DNA from: Comamonadaceae bacterium
GTDB lineage: Bacteria; Pseudomonadota; Gammaproteobacteria; Burkholderiales; Burkholderiaceae_C
Assembly: GCA_013297925.1 (NCBI GenBank)
Contig: JAAFJC010000002.1
Location: 43,403 to 107,402, forward strand
Length of the DNA: 64,000 nucleotides
Direction of reading: 5' to 3'
The translations under genes were made by a program, and so were the position numbers. Positions 16,754-25,791 of this stretch are shown one piece after another; positions within the stretch are counted from its first letter, which is position 1, and the number at the start of each line of letters is the position of its first letter. The notes under the pieces were generated by a model that saw nothing but the letters and a program-made list of their open reading frames with translations, was not told the DNA's origin and made no database searches.

Positions 16754-17455
16754 ATGATCACCCTTCGCAAATCCCAAGAGCGCGGCTATGCAGACCATGG
16801 CTGGCTCAAGAGTTATCACTCGTTTTCCTTCGCCGGCTACTACGATGAAGCCAATATGGGCTGGGGCAATCTGCGTGTGATCAATGAAGACCGCATTGCG
16901 CCCGGCACGGGCTTTGGCACGCATGGGCATCGCGATATGGAGATCATCTCGTATGTGCTCTCCGGCAATCTTGCGCACAAAGACAGCATGGGCAATGTGA
17001 AAGGCATTCCACCGGGCGATGTGCAGCGCATGAGCGCGGGCAAGGGCGTGATGCACAGTGAATTCAACCATGCGCAAGGCCAAGAGACGCATTTTTTGCA
17101 GATTTGGATTGAGCCGAACGTGACGGGGATTTCTCCCAGCTATGAGCAGAAAACCGTGCCATCCGCTGAGAAGCAAGGCGTGTTGAAATTGGTCGCAGCG
17201 CCTGTTGGTGAGGAAGCCAGCATCAGCCTGTATGCCGATGCGCGGATCTACGCCGGTCTTCTGAATGGCAGCGATAGCGCCAGCGTCATGCTCGATCCGA
17301 AGCGCAAAGCTTATGTGCATTTGATTCGTGGTAGCTTGGTCGTCAACGGCCAAGAACTCAGTGGCGGCGATGCTGCGAAGATTCAAGGCGAATCCCTGCT
17401 CACGCTGAACGCTGCGAATGATGCAGAAGTGCTCGTATTTGATTTGGCCGCGTAA
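16754..17455 (+). CDS. Pirin-family protein (first of pair)
   Basis: A 233-residue bicupin of the pirin family. The metal site is intact: H57 and H59 in GTHGHRD, H101 and E103 in MHSEF. Some bacterial pirins act as quercetin 2,3-dioxygenases, others as regulators; the sequence does not decide. RBS AGGAG lies 8 nt upstream of the ATG. It is the first gene of a three-gene unit with a second pirin (20-nt gap) and a WrbA-like flavoprotein (32-nt gap), a grouping common in responses to quinones or electrophiles. The upstream LysR gene is the likely regulator. Confidence 0.9.
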   Translation: MITLRKSQERGYADHGWLKSYHSFSFAGYYDEANMGWGNLRVINEDRIAPGTGFGTHGHRDMEIISYVLSGNLAHKDSMGNVKGIPPGDVQRMSAGKGVMHSEFNHAQGQETHFLQIWIEPNVTGISPSYEQKTVPSAEKQGVLKLVAAPVGEEASISLYADARIYAGLLNGSDSASVMLDPKRKAYVHLIRGSLVVNGQELSGGDAAKIQGESLLTLNAANDAEVLVFDLAA

Positions 17456-17475
17456 CTTGAAAGAAGGAGCACATC

Positions 17476-18354
17476 ATGTGTGGATCTGAACTTCGCCCGT
17501 TATTGGCTGTGAAAGCCGTGGTCGAGATGCCTTATCACAGCTTCGATGGCATCTCGGGTGCCAACATGCTGCGGGTAGATAGCCGCTGGATCGATCCCTT
17601 TATCGGTGTGGACAGCTACACCTTGCGCTCCAATCCTTTTGGCCCGCATCCGCATGCCGGCATGAGCGCTGTCTCGCTGACTTTGCCTGAATCCGAAGCG
17701 GGCACGATCAACCGGGACACCATGGGCGATCACAGCCTGATCTCGCCCGGTGATTTGCATTGGTTTCAAGCCGGGCGCGGTGCGATGCATGAAGAGACGC
17801 CGGCTGCACCGGCTAAGACGGAGCAGGGGCTGCAAATCTTTGTGAATCTGAGCCGCGCCAATAAAGGCGCTGACCCCGTGGGTTTGCGCGTCAAGCATGC
17901 CGATATGCCAAATGTGAATTTTGAAGGCGGTAGTTTGAGAGTGGTCGCTGGCGAATTTGATGGTCAGCGATCGCCGATCACACAAGATGCCCGCTGGCTC
18001 ACACGCGTGAACATGCTGGATGTGACGTTGCAAGCGGGCGCCAGTGTTGATATTCCTGTGAACTCGGGTGACAACGCCTTTTTTGTCATTCGTTCAGGCA
18101 CTTTTGAGCATGTAGCCGGCGTAGATATTGCGGGAGCAGCTATCATTTTTGAAGCATCCGATGTGGCTGGAGCAAGTGCTGCTCGTATCAAAGCGGGTAG
18201 CCAAAGGCTTCGCGGCGTGTTCTTTAGCGGCACGCCGATCAACGAACCCATGTTCTCTGGCGGCCCTTTCATGGGCAATACAGCGGACGACATCATGGCC
18301 TACAAACGTGCCTTCTCACGCGGTGAGATGGGGCATCTGGAAGCTTCGGTTTAA
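17476..18354 (+). CDS. Pirin-family protein (second of pair)
   Basis: A 292-residue pirin-type bicupin, longer than its neighbour. Metal-binding positions are H58 and H60 in GPHPHAG and H105 and E107 in AMHEET. The C-terminal cupin (FFVIRSGTFEHVAG and onward) is followed by a typical pirin tail (NEPMFSGGPFMGNT). A copy of the dispersed repeat (18115-18150) encodes VAGVDIAGAAIIFEA within the second cupin. RBS GAAGGAG lies upstream. Cotranscribed with the first pirin and the WrbA-like gene. Confidence 0.9.
   Translation: MCGSELRPLLAVKAVVEMPYHSFDGISGANMLRVDSRWIDPFIGVDSYTLRSNPFGPHPHAGMSAVSLTLPESEAGTINRDTMGDHSLISPGDLHWFQAGRGAMHEETPAAPAKTEQGLQIFVNLSRANKGADPVGLRVKHADMPNVNFEGGSLRVVAGEFDGQRSPITQDARWLTRVNMLDVTLQAGASVDIPVNSGDNAFFVIRSGTFEHVAGVDIAGAAIIFEASDVAGASAARIKAGSQRLRGVFFSGTPINEPMFSGGPFMGNTADDIMAYKRAFSRGEMGHLEASV
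18115..18150 (+). repeat. GCCGGC-type dispersed repeat, inside second pirin gene
   Basis: GCCGGCGTAGATATTGCGG followed by an AGCAGCTAT arm, diverged from consensus, in the frame that encodes AGVDIAGAAI. Confidence 0.55.
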
Positions 18355-18386
18355 ATTTTTTATCAACGCCTATAAGGAGAAATCTC

Positions 18387-18920
18387 ATGGCAAAAGTCGC
18401 AGTTGTTTATCACTCAGGTTATGGTCACACCCAACGCGTGGCAGATTTTGTGGCCAAAGGCGCGGGCGCTGAGCTCGTTGCTATCGATGCAGAGGGCAAC
18501 CTCACCGATGCGCAATGGGCTACGCTCGATGCAGCGGACGCGATCATCATGGGCAGCCCCACCTACATGGGCATGGCCAGCTGGCAGTTCAAAAAATTCG
18601 CCGATGCCACCAGCAAAAAATGGTTCACCAGCGCCTGGAAAGACAAAGTGGCTGGCGGCTTCACAGTATCTGCCAGCCCCAGCGGCGACAAACTCTCCAC
18701 CCTTCAATACTTCATCACGCTTTCTATGCAACAAGGCATGATCTGGGTCGGCCAACCTGCGATGAACGATGGCAACATCAATCGCATCGGTTCTAACAGC
18801 GGCGTGATGGCGCAATGCGGCCCGCAAGACCCGGCCGACAAGATCCCACAAGGCGATTTGGATACGGCACAAGCTTATGGCAAGCGTGTGACAGAAGTTG
18901 CTAATAAGCTACGCGGCTGA
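18387..18920 (+). CDS. WrbA-like flavodoxin-fold NAD(P)H:quinone oxidoreductase
   Basis: A 177-residue flavodoxin-like protein. The FMN phosphate loop is VVYHSGYGHTQRVADFV at residues 5-21; MGSPTYMGMASWQFKKF and the glycine-rich segment near residue 90 match the WrbA/NADPH-dependent FMN reductase family. It should reduce quinones by two electrons in the cytosol. It is slightly shorter than E. coli WrbA (198), so the call is family level. RBS AAGGAG lies 8 nt before the ATG. It is the last gene of the pirin operon, consistent with quinone or redox stress. Confidence 0.85.
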   Translation: MAKVAVVYHSGYGHTQRVADFVAKGAGAELVAIDAEGNLTDAQWATLDAADAIIMGSPTYMGMASWQFKKFADATSKKWFTSAWKDKVAGGFTVSASPSGDKLSTLQYFITLSMQQGMIWVGQPAMNDGNINRIGSNSGVMAQCGPQDPADKIPQGDLDTAQAYGKRVTEVANKLRG

Positions 18921-19014
18921 TCAGTTTTGCCGTTCGTCGATCTATATAGACCGTAGGAATTTAGAAATCTAGTCTAAATAGTTCATTTGTAAAAAATGTG
19001 TAAGATGAAGCGAT

Positions 19015-19707
19015 ATGCAGGTGCTGTCGCTTCTTCCGTGGCCAGACTGGCTGGCTTTGGTGTGGTTTTTTGCCGCATGGATGGCCTATTCTTGGTTCAC
19101 CAAGACGCAGGGTGACAAGCGCAATTCCCTGATCGCTACGACCAATCGATACAGAAGTCTGTGGATGCAGGTGGCCACCAGCCGCGACCCGCGTGTGCTG
19201 GATGGCATCATCACGCAAAACCTTTCCACAACACCTGCTTTCTTCAGTTCAACCACGATCATCGTGATTGGTGGTTTATTTGCGCTTTTGGGCAGCACGG
19301 ACAAAGCCACAGAACTGGTGCGAGACATACCGTTTGCGCAACGCACCTCGGTGCTGATTTTTGATCTCAAAGTGCTGATCATGATCGGCATTTTCGTATT
19401 TTCATTTTTCCGCTTTTCTTGGAGCATGCGGCAATACACTTTCGTAGCTCTTCTGATTGGCTCGATGCCTGATCCAAAAGAATTTGAAGCGGGTAAATTT
19501 GATCGCGAGCAATTTTCCCAGCGCGCTGGCCGCATGCTTGGCATGGCCGCAGAGACGTTCAACGATGGCTTGCGAGGCTATTACTTTGCATTCGCTGTTA
19601 TCGCTTGGTTTTTCTCACCCTTGGCGTTTGCATGCGCTACGGCATTCGTTTTGATCATTCTCTATAGCAGGGAGTTTCGATCCGATGTCTTGGAAGTGCT
19701 GGCGTGA
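19015..19707 (+). CDS. DUF599 family membrane protein
   Basis: A 230-residue inner-membrane protein with about four hydrophobic segments (WLALVWFFAAWMAY, TTIIVIGGLFALLG, VLIMIGIFVFSFF, YYFAFAVIAWFFSPLAFAC). The conserved DxRVLDGIITQNLS-type segment after the first helix identifies the DUF599 family, which has no established function. It ends in GTGA overlapping the start of the 7TM-DISM gene, so the two are translationally coupled, which hints at a shared membrane-signalling role. Confidence 0.8.
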   Translation: MQVLSLLPWPDWLALVWFFAAWMAYSWFTKTQGDKRNSLIATTNRYRSLWMQVATSRDPRVLDGIITQNLSTTPAFFSSTTIIVIGGLFALLGSTDKATELVRDIPFAQRTSVLIFDLKVLIMIGIFVFSFFRFSWSMRQYTFVALLIGSMPDPKEFEAGKFDREQFSQRAGRMLGMAAETFNDGLRGYYFAFAVIAWFFSPLAFACATAFVLIILYSREFRSDVLEVLA

Positions 19708-21776
19708 AGCGCTGGATGCTTCATGCGCGGCGCTTCTTGCTTTTGGGGGCATGGTTCCTCAGCATATCGCTTGCACAAGCAGCGCCGCAAATCGATTGGG
19801 GCGACATGCTCCAGCGCCTGCCGGATCAGTCTGCTGGCGCTAAATTGGAGATTGATTTGCGAGGGCGCTGGGAGCGCACCTTGGTGGGCAGCGTGGAGGA
19901 GTCCAACGAAAAACCCATCGATCCCGCTTTGATCTGGGCTTGGCCTGCTCAGCGTTTTTCGGCCAAGCCTGATCTGCAGCCCTTCATTTTGCGCAGTGGT
20001 GAGCGCATGGTAGCTCGCTGGACGGTGTTTAATGAAAAACTGGCCAGCGATTTTTTGTTGACGGTGAAGATGCCTCGGCTGGATGTCGTGCACGTTTCCT
20101 ATCGCTACGATTTTGGGAGTTGGACAACGCTCACCGCAGGTGACCGCATCCCCATGCGCAACTGGTCACTGGCTGATCGCCAGCCCAGCTTTAATCTGCC
20201 GTTACCTCCGGGGCAGATGGATGTTGTGGTGCAGTTTGCGCATCGCGGCGTGGTCGATGCACCGATGTATTTGCAAAACCACCGCGCATTTTTAGAGGCG
20301 CGTATGGCTAATGTTTTGCCTGTGGGTATTTTTGTTGGTATCAATTTAGTGATGGCCTTGATGGGCGTGCTAATGACACTGAACTTTCATAAAACTGGGT
20401 TCTTGTCGGTTGCGGTGATGAGCCTGGTTGTGTCTATGGCCTTGTTGTTTGGCAGCGGCTTGGGTGGCTTACTGGTCGGCACAAGCAGCCCGCAATTCAA
20501 TGATGAAGCCAAGATGCTTATCAATATGAGCTGGGCCGTATTGCTGCCCTCAATAGCTGCGATGGCTTTGAGCATTCGCCTGTACTCGCGAGCGTGGTGG
20601 TGGAGCATGGTGGTCTTCTCATGCATCCTAGCGCTGGTGAGCCTGGTGTGGATCGATTACAACTTGCGCGACCAGGCCGCGGTTACTGCAATAGGCGTAT
20701 TGATCGTTTCACTACTTTTTGTGGTGTTCATGGTTGCTTGGGCTTGGTACAGAAGCTACTCCCAAAATATCAGTGTTGCGCTGGGTTTGCTTTTGTATGC
20801 CAGTGGTTTGGTGATGCTCTTCACTGCCTACATGGGTGTATGGTCTGTGGAGCGAAGCTCTTGGTCGTTCGCTACGATTTGCATGTTGGCCTCTTTGATC
20901 TTGATGCGCGGCTTGTTTTTGCAGCATCGCATGGGCAGGCAAGTGCTCTCGCGGGCCAATACATCGCCTCTTCGAGATGTGCTCACCGGATTGCTCAATC
21001 GCGATGGCATGCAAGCGCATTTGTATCGAAGCAGGGAGCGGATGCGCGAAGAGCAAATTTGCGCGCTCTTCATCTATATGCCCGTGCTCGATGCCAATAC
21101 AGCTTTGGAAGAATTGGGCGAGCAAGGCTTTGAGTCTGGCATGGTGCAAATCGCCGCGAGCCTGACAACGAGCGTCTCGGCCACCGATGGCGTGGCGCGC
21201 ATCTCACGCCATGCTTTTGGAATCAGCGTGCTGATGCAGCCTGATTCAGCAACTGCGACGCGGCTGGCGCAAAAGATACTCACGCGGGTGATGGCTTTGG
21301 CCGCTTCGGGCACGCCACTGTGCGCCACTGCGCGTTTGGGCATGGCATGGCTGCCTTTGAACAGTTTCCGCATCGATGGGCTGGAGCAGCGTTGCTTAGA
21401 AGCGCTTGAGATTTTGGAAACGGGCAAACGCATTGCTTGGGTGGGCGGTGCGCAATCGTACATAGAGGCGGAGCAAATGATGCGCGCGATGAGCACCAAT
21501 CCAAGCGATCCGCCAGTTGCACCTGCGGCAAACGCCTATGCATCCACCACAGGCGGCGAATCGAATCTGTACGACCGCATTCACCGCATTGAGCGCGAAA
21601 TGCTTGGTGTGGATACGCGATTCTTGGAAGAAGAGGCTGATCGCATGAGCCGTGCTTTGAATGAAGCAAGGGATGCACAAGAGCGCGACAAAGCTCATCT
21701 GGCTGCACAAGGCCAGCTGAACGATTTTGAGCCTACTGAGCAGCAATTGGGCCGGCAAAAGCCTTGGCCAGGCTGA
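19704..21776 (+). CDS. 7TM-DISM sensor protein with degenerate GGDEF domain
   Basis: A 690-residue protein. The start is a GTG at 19704 overlapping the upstream stop. It has a signal peptide (FLLLGAWFLSISLAQA), an extracytoplasmic 7TMR-DISM-type sensory domain to about residue 190, seven hydrophobic segments between about 200 and 400, then a cytoplasmic GGDEF-like domain that begins with DVLTGLLNRDGMQAHL. The catalytic GGDEF signature is replaced by RISRHAF and the inhibitory RxxD site is not seen, so it is probably not an active diguanylate cyclase. It may bind nucleotide or act through interaction. The C-terminal tail is a predicted coiled coil (RIHRIEREMLGVDTRFLEEE). Confidence 0.85.
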   Translation: MKRWMLHARRFLLLGAWFLSISLAQAAPQIDWGDMLQRLPDQSAGAKLEIDLRGRWERTLVGSVEESNEKPIDPALIWAWPAQRFSAKPDLQPFILRSGERMVARWTVFNEKLASDFLLTVKMPRLDVVHVSYRYDFGSWTTLTAGDRIPMRNWSLADRQPSFNLPLPPGQMDVVVQFAHRGVVDAPMYLQNHRAFLEARMANVLPVGIFVGINLVMALMGVLMTLNFHKTGFLSVAVMSLVVSMALLFGSGLGGLLVGTSSPQFNDEAKMLINMSWAVLLPSIAAMALSIRLYSRAWWWSMVVFSCILALVSLVWIDYNLRDQAAVTAIGVLIVSLLFVVFMVAWAWYRSYSQNISVALGLLLYASGLVMLFTAYMGVWSVERSSWSFATICMLASLILMRGLFLQHRMGRQVLSRANTSPLRDVLTGLLNRDGMQAHLYRSRERMREEQICALFIYMPVLDANTALEELGEQGFESGMVQIAASLTTSVSATDGVARISRHAFGISVLMQPDSATATRLAQKILTRVMALAASGTPLCATARLGMAWLPLNSFRIDGLEQRCLEALEILETGKRIAWVGGAQSYIEAEQMMRAMSTNPSDPPVAPAANAYASTTGGESNLYDRIHRIEREMLGVDTRFLEEEADRMSRALNEARDAQERDKAHLAAQGQLNDFEPTEQQLGRQKPWPG

Positions 21777-21794
21777 TAAGCGCAAGCTTTTGAA

Positions 21795-23123
21795 TCAGGC
21801 TTCGCTCTGAAGCGCATAAGCCAAGGCGCTGATGTCACCGGCGCGCCCCGCTATTTTGTCGGCCAAGAGCCGTGCGCTGCCGCAGGAGAGCGCCCAACCG
21901 CTTGAGCCGTGGCCCAGATTGAGCCAAACCGGGCTGTTGTTTGCTGCACGGCTGATCACAGGAGGCCGATTGGCCAGCATCGGCCGCGCGCCCTGCCATT
22001 CCTGCACGCCTTGGCTCATGACGGCTGCACCAGGAAACCAATCGTGCAAGACCTTGTAGAGCGTGTTGATGGCGGAGCGATTCATCTCGCCTGCTCGCCC
22101 GCCCACTTGCGCACTGCCCGCGACGCGCACACGCTGGCCCAGCCGCGTGATGCTCACTTTGTAGCGCTCATCCATCAGGCCGGATCGAGGTGCGTTCAGC
22201 GGCTCTTTCACATGCGCGCTCACCGAATAGCCATAGACCGGGCGAAGAGGCAAATGTATGCCCAATTTAGAGAGCAGTGGCTCGGCTTGCACACCTGTGC
22301 AGAGCACGACAGCATCAAATGCGAACTCGCGCGCCGCTTGGTCAATGCCGGGCGACTGAGAGGACAACTGTGAAGACAGTTGAGAATTTGCTTGCGTATC
22401 TGCTACGAAAAGCGTAGCGCCCTGCGCAGTATTCATGCCGGCGATCTGCAGTTTTTGCACTGAAGTATTGAATTCAAACTGCACGCCAAGCTTGCGGCAT
22501 TCGTCTTTGAGCAGCAGGGCGAATTGGCGGCAATTGGCCACCTCATCTTGCGCGAGATGGATCGCGCCGGCGAAGCGCGTGTCAGTATTGATCGCTGGCT
22601 CGATCTCGCGCGCTGCCGCTTCGTCGAGCTCGCTAAACGTCACGCCTAGATCACGCAATACCTGCAAACTCGGCTGCACCATGGCGCGGTCTTTTTCGGT
22701 GCGCAATGCGATCAGGTAGCCTTCTGCGCGGTCATACTCCAAGCTGTGGCTCTCTGTGATCTCATGCAGGCGGCTGCGGCTATAAAAAGCCAATTGCTGC
22801 AAAGCTGTGCGGTGGCGCTGATAGGTGGGCAAGTTGCAGGCGCGCCAAAAGCGCCAAAGCCATGCGATATCTGCGCCTTTCAGGGGAAAATTCAAGCGAA
22901 ATGCCGCATGGCTGCCTATCATCTGCTTGATCACCTTCCAAGGCATACCTGGCGCTGCCCAAGGCGTGACATAACCCGGTGAGAGCACGCCTGCATTGGA
23001 AAAACTGCTCTCCTCAGCCGCCGCGCCGCGTCTTTCAAACACAGTGACTTCATGGCCATCACGCGCCAATTCATAAGCGGTGGTGATGCCAACAATACCT
23101 GCGCCGACGACTGCGATTTTCAT
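21795..23123 (-). CDS. dadA: D-amino acid dehydrogenase small subunit-like FAD oxidoreductase
   Basis: A 442-residue DAO-family flavoprotein. The N-terminal dinucleotide motif AVVGAGIVGITTAYELA with FER at the end of the second strand binds FAD. The length and the GVLSPGYVTPWAAPGMPWK and GHGSSGWALSCGSARLLAD segments match DadA, which oxidises D-amino acids to 2-oxoacids and passes electrons to the respiratory chain. The ATG at 23123 (MKIAVVGAG) is preferred to the ORF-track TTG at 23132. An internal copy of the dispersed repeat (22402-22442) encodes IAGMNTAQGATLFVA in a surface-like stretch. It is transcribed after the amidase gene, with a 138-bp gap. Confidence 0.87.
   Translation of the reverse strand: MKIAVVGAGIVGITTAYELARDGHEVTVFERRGAAAEESSFSNAGVLSPGYVTPWAAPGMPWKVIKQMIGSHAAFRLNFPLKGADIAWLWRFWRACNLPTYQRHRTALQQLAFYSRSRLHEITESHSLEYDRAEGYLIALRTEKDRAMVQPSLQVLRDLGVTFSELDEAAAREIEPAINTDTRFAGAIHLAQDEVANCRQFALLLKDECRKLGVQFEFNTSVQKLQIAGMNTAQGATLFVADTQANSQLSSQLSSQSPGIDQAAREFAFDAVVLCTGVQAEPLLSKLGIHLPLRPVYGYSVSAHVKEPLNAPRSGLMDERYKVSITRLGQRVRVAGSAQVGGRAGEMNRSAINTLYKVLHDWFPGAAVMSQGVQEWQGARPMLANRPPVISRAANNSPVWLNLGHGSSGWALSCGSARLLADKIAGRAGDISALAYALQSEA
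22402..22442 (-). repeat. GCCGGC-type dispersed repeat, inside dadA
   Basis: On the minus strand GCCGGCATGAATACTGCGC with a GCTACG...GTAGC arm; it encodes AGMNTAQGAT in the same phase as the copies in dxr and lpxB. Confidence 0.65.
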
Positions 23124-23170
23124 GTTTTTCAAACGGGTTTTGATGTATTTTTAAGGCAAATTGCCAGTTT

Positions 23171-23210
23171 GCCGGCATGGAATATGCGGGGGCAGCTATC
23201 GAAAAGATAG
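23171..23210 (+). repeat. GCCGGC-type dispersed repeat, intergenic
   Basis: GCCGGCATGGAATATGCGG then GCAGCTATCGAAAAGATAG, between the amidase and dadA genes. Confidence 0.75.
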
Positions 23211-23261
23211 TAATTTCTCTTGAGGATTGTAGGGGAAAAGAAGGTAAAGCGACTGTTCGAT

Positions 23262-24614
23262 TTAGATCAATGACTCGATTTGCGCAGCGATGCTAAGCAC
23301 GGCATGATCCATTGCGGCGCCATGCCAAAGCATCAGTCCCGTGGGCAAACCGCCATCTGGCTGATTGGGCAAGCTGATCGCACAGCCGTCGAGCAGATTG
23401 ACGACGCTGGTGTTGCGCAGCATCAGGGCATTCACCCGGAAGAACTCTGCATCGCGCTCTGCTCCGGGCGCGACATCGGCAATTGGCGCAGCCACTAGCG
23501 GCACGGTTGGCGAGAGCACGCCATCAAAGCCTTGCAAAACTTTGCCGACGCGCTCTATCCATTGCTGGCGAGCCAGTTGCAAGCGTACGTAATCGGCTGC
23601 GCTCATGTTGTCTGCCATCGCAATGCGCTGCGCTACGCGCGGATCAAATTCGGCTTTGCGCGCTGGCCACAGCCCAGCTGGGATCATCCACGAGAGCACT
23701 TCTGGTGCAGAGAAACCGCCGCGAGCTTGGATGCTGCCTAGATCCGCAATCGCGTTCAAAGGAATGTGACTGATCTTTGCGCCGGCTAGAGAAATAGCTT
23801 GCAAGCTGGCCTCAAAATTTCGTGCTACATCAGAATCCAAGCCATCAAGCATCACGCTTTGCGCTACGGCAAAGTGACAGTCTTTCAAAGCCTTGCCTTG
23901 TTTCTTCACAAGCTCGCCGCTCAGGATCTGGTGGACGAGGGTGGCATCGCGTACGCTACGGGTCAGCGCGCCGATGCTGTCGAGAGTATGCGAAAGCGGG
24001 ATTGCACCTTGCGTGGGCACGGTGCGCGCCGTGGGCTTGAAGCCGACCAAGCCGCAGAGCGCCGCCGGAATACGGATCGAGCCGCCTGTGTCTGATCCGA
24101 GGCCGATGAATGCTGCGCCGCTGGCTACGGAGACTGCTGCGCCGCTGGATGAGCCGCCAGGGATGCGCGGCGTGGCAGGATCTGCGGCTAACGCCAAAGG
24201 ATTGACAGGCGTGCCAAAGTGCGGGTTCACGCCCATGCCAGAGAAGGCAAATTCAACCTGATGGGTGCGCCCCAGCACCACGCCGCCAGCGGCTTTGAGG
24301 CGCGCCACTGCAGGCGCGTCTTGCGTCGCTGGCGCATTTCCAGCCATCGCCGTGCTGCCGCTGGCTGAAACTTCTCCAATCACATCAAACAAATCTTTCA
24401 CCGAAATTGCCAGACCCGCTAAGGGCAAATCTGGCGAAGTTGCGGCGGCTTGAGCCAGAGCAGCGGGATTCAAGTTACGAAAAGTGCTTGCGCAAGCCTG
24501 GGATTTGGCAATTTCTAGGCTGTGCTGCATCTCAGTGACTGCATTGCTTCGCCCGGCGCGAATGGCGGCTACCACATCAGGGATGTCTGGGAGGGGAATG
24601 GGTGCAGAAGTCAT
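23262..24614 (-). CDS. Amidase signature family hydrolase
   Basis: A 450-residue enzyme with the Ser-cisSer-Lys amidase signature: catalytic Lys in AISVKDLFDV, the GGSSSGAAVSVASG segment and the nucleophile region GLGSDTGGSIRIPAALCG. It hydrolyses an amide; the substrate cannot be fixed (AtzF-like, GatA-like and aryl amidases share these motifs), but the absence of gatB/gatC makes a tRNA amidotransferase role unlikely. The ATG at 24614 is used; the ORF track begins at an in-frame TTG two codons earlier. The rpsB promoter lies immediately upstream on the other strand. Confidence 0.88.
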   Translation of the reverse strand: MTSAPIPLPDIPDVVAAIRAGRSNAVTEMQHSLEIAKSQACASTFRNLNPAALAQAAATSPDLPLAGLAISVKDLFDVIGEVSASGSTAMAGNAPATQDAPAVARLKAAGGVVLGRTHQVEFAFSGMGVNPHFGTPVNPLALAADPATPRIPGGSSSGAAVSVASGAAFIGLGSDTGGSIRIPAALCGLVGFKPTARTVPTQGAIPLSHTLDSIGALTRSVRDATLVHQILSGELVKKQGKALKDCHFAVAQSVMLDGLDSDVARNFEASLQAISLAGAKISHIPLNAIADLGSIQARGGFSAPEVLSWMIPAGLWPARKAEFDPRVAQRIAMADNMSAADYVRLQLARQQWIERVGKVLQGFDGVLSPTVPLVAAPIADVAPGAERDAEFFRVNALMLRNTSVVNLLDGCAISLPNQPDGGLPTGLMLWHGAAMDHAVLSIAAQIESLI

Positions 24615-24621
24615 GGGCAAA

Positions 24622-24630
24622 TGCTATAAT
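24622..24630 (+). promoter_or_regulatory. Extended -10 promoter for rpsB-tsf
   Basis: TGCTATAAT is a perfect TATAAT with an extended TGn. No good -35 is visible, which an extended -10 can tolerate. It gives an rpsB leader of about 150 nt. Confidence 0.55.
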
Positions 24631-24667
24631 CATGGGCTTGGCTGAAATCCCTCAGTTAAGAAACAAA

Positions 24668-24691
24668 GCACACTGAAAGTTTTCAATGTGC
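24668..24691 (+). promoter_or_regulatory. Hairpin in rpsB 5' leader
   Basis: GCACACTGAAA and TTTCAATGTGC form a near-perfect stem in the long rpsB leader. Autoregulation by S2 through leader RNA is known in other bacteria; whether this hairpin does that is inference. Confidence 0.4.
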
Positions 24692-24789
24692 GAGTTCATA
24701 GCGAATCCAGTCGCCCTAAGGTGTCACGCGAAATAAACATTTTGCGTGAAACTGACCGGATTCCAGACCTAACCTTCAGGAAAATTATC

Positions 24790-25539
24790 ATGGCAATCTC
24801 CATGCGCGACATGTTGGACGCAGGCGTCCATTTCGGCCACCAGACCCGTTTCTGGAACCCCAAGATGGCACCGTTCATCTTCGGCCACCGCAACAAAATC
24901 CACATCATCAACCTCGAAAAATCGCTCCCGATGTACGAGGAAGCGATGAAATTCGTGCGTCAACTCTCTGCTAACCGTGGCAACATTTTGATCGTTGGCA
25001 CCAAGCGCACCGCACGCGATATCGTGGCTACCGAAGCGGCCCGTGCTGGCGTGTCTTTCGTGAACCAGCGCTGGCTCGGCGGCATGCTGACCAACTTCAA
25101 AACTGTCAAAGGCAGCTTGAAGCGCCTGAAAGACATGAAGGCTCAGCAAGAAGCTGGCCTTGATGCCCTGAGCAAAAAAGAGCAACTGACCTTCTCCCGC
25201 GAGATGGCCAAGCTTGAAAAAGACATCGGCGGTATTGCCGATATGCCTAGCTTGCCAGACGCGATTTTCCTGATCGACGTGGGCTACCACAAGATTGCGG
25301 TGCAAGAAGCCCGCAAACTCGGCATTCCCGTGATCGGCGTGGTGGACTCTAACCACAGCCCAGAAGGCATCGATTACGTGATCCCCGGCAATGATGACTC
25401 CGCCAAAGCTGTGCAGCTCTACGCTCGTGGCGTGGCAGACGCTATCCTCGAAGGCCGCGCCAATGCCGTGCAAGAAGTCGTCAAAGCCGCCCAAGGCGAC
25501 GACGAATTCGTGGAAGTCGAAGAAGGCGCAGCTGCTTAA
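24790..25539 (+). CDS. rpsB: 30S ribosomal protein S2
   Basis: A 249-residue S2 protein, essential on the back of the 30S subunit and needed for S1 binding. [22 protein letters not shown] and the [18 protein letters not shown] segment are diagnostic. The ATG at 24790 (MAISMRDML) is preceded by CAGGA; the longer ORF-track start (24688) lies in the leader. A strong terminator follows, and tsf is 252 bp downstream with a palindromic repeat between. The acidic tail [10 protein letters not shown] is usual for beta-proteobacterial S2. Confidence 0.98.
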   Translation: MAISMRDMLDAGVHFGHQTRFWNPKMAPFIFGHRNKIHIINLEKSLPMYEEAMKFVRQLSANRGNILIVGTKRTARDIVATEAARAGVSFVNQRWLGGMLTNFKTVKGSLKRLKDMKAQQEAGLDALSKKEQLTFSREMAKLEKDIGGIADMPSLPDAIFLIDVGYHKIAVQEARKLGIPVIGVVDSNHSPEGIDYVIPGNDDSAKAVQLYARGVADAILEGRANAVQEVVKAAQGDDEFVEVEEGAAA

Positions 25540-25560
25540 ACCACAGCTTCCCCTCGCATG

Positions 25561-25585
25561 AAGGGGCACTGGGTTGCCCCTTTTT
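25561..25585 (+). terminator. Rho-independent terminator after rpsB
   Basis: AAGGGGCA and TGCCCCTT form an 8-bp stem with a 6-nt loop, followed by a run of T. It probably attenuates rather than ends rpsB-tsf transcription. Confidence 0.85.
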
Positions 25586-25622
25586 GCTGTTAAGCACTCA
25601 CCAAACATCCGAATACCAATAG

Positions 25623-25756
25623 CCGGACGCAAAAGACGCAAAGGTTACGCAAAAGACGCAAAAAAGAAAATCAGAATCCAACTGAAATTACCGTTCCTCG
25701 CTTTGAATTGGTTTTTTCTGCGTATTCTGCGTAACTTTTGCGTCCTCTGCGTCCGG
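25623..25756. repeat. Palindromic ACGCAGAAG dispersed element, copy 2
   Basis: A 134-bp element between the rpsB terminator and tsf with CCGGACGC ends. The arms are less perfect than in copy 1 and the centre is longer (ATTACCGTTCCTCGCTTTGA). Outside the CCGG ends the flanks CCAATA and TATTGG extend the palindrome. Confidence 0.82.
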
Positions 25757-25791
25757 TATTGGTTTTAACTCTCAAGATCGAAGGAAACAAC

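Noticed and set aside
16518-16770. ORFs encoding EFEFEF or QIQIQI stretches
   Set aside because: Products of reading the palindromic element and GAATTT tract; no credible start signals.
24769-25641. 290-aa minus-strand ORF opposite rpsB
   Set aside because: Shadow of rpsB; no family features.
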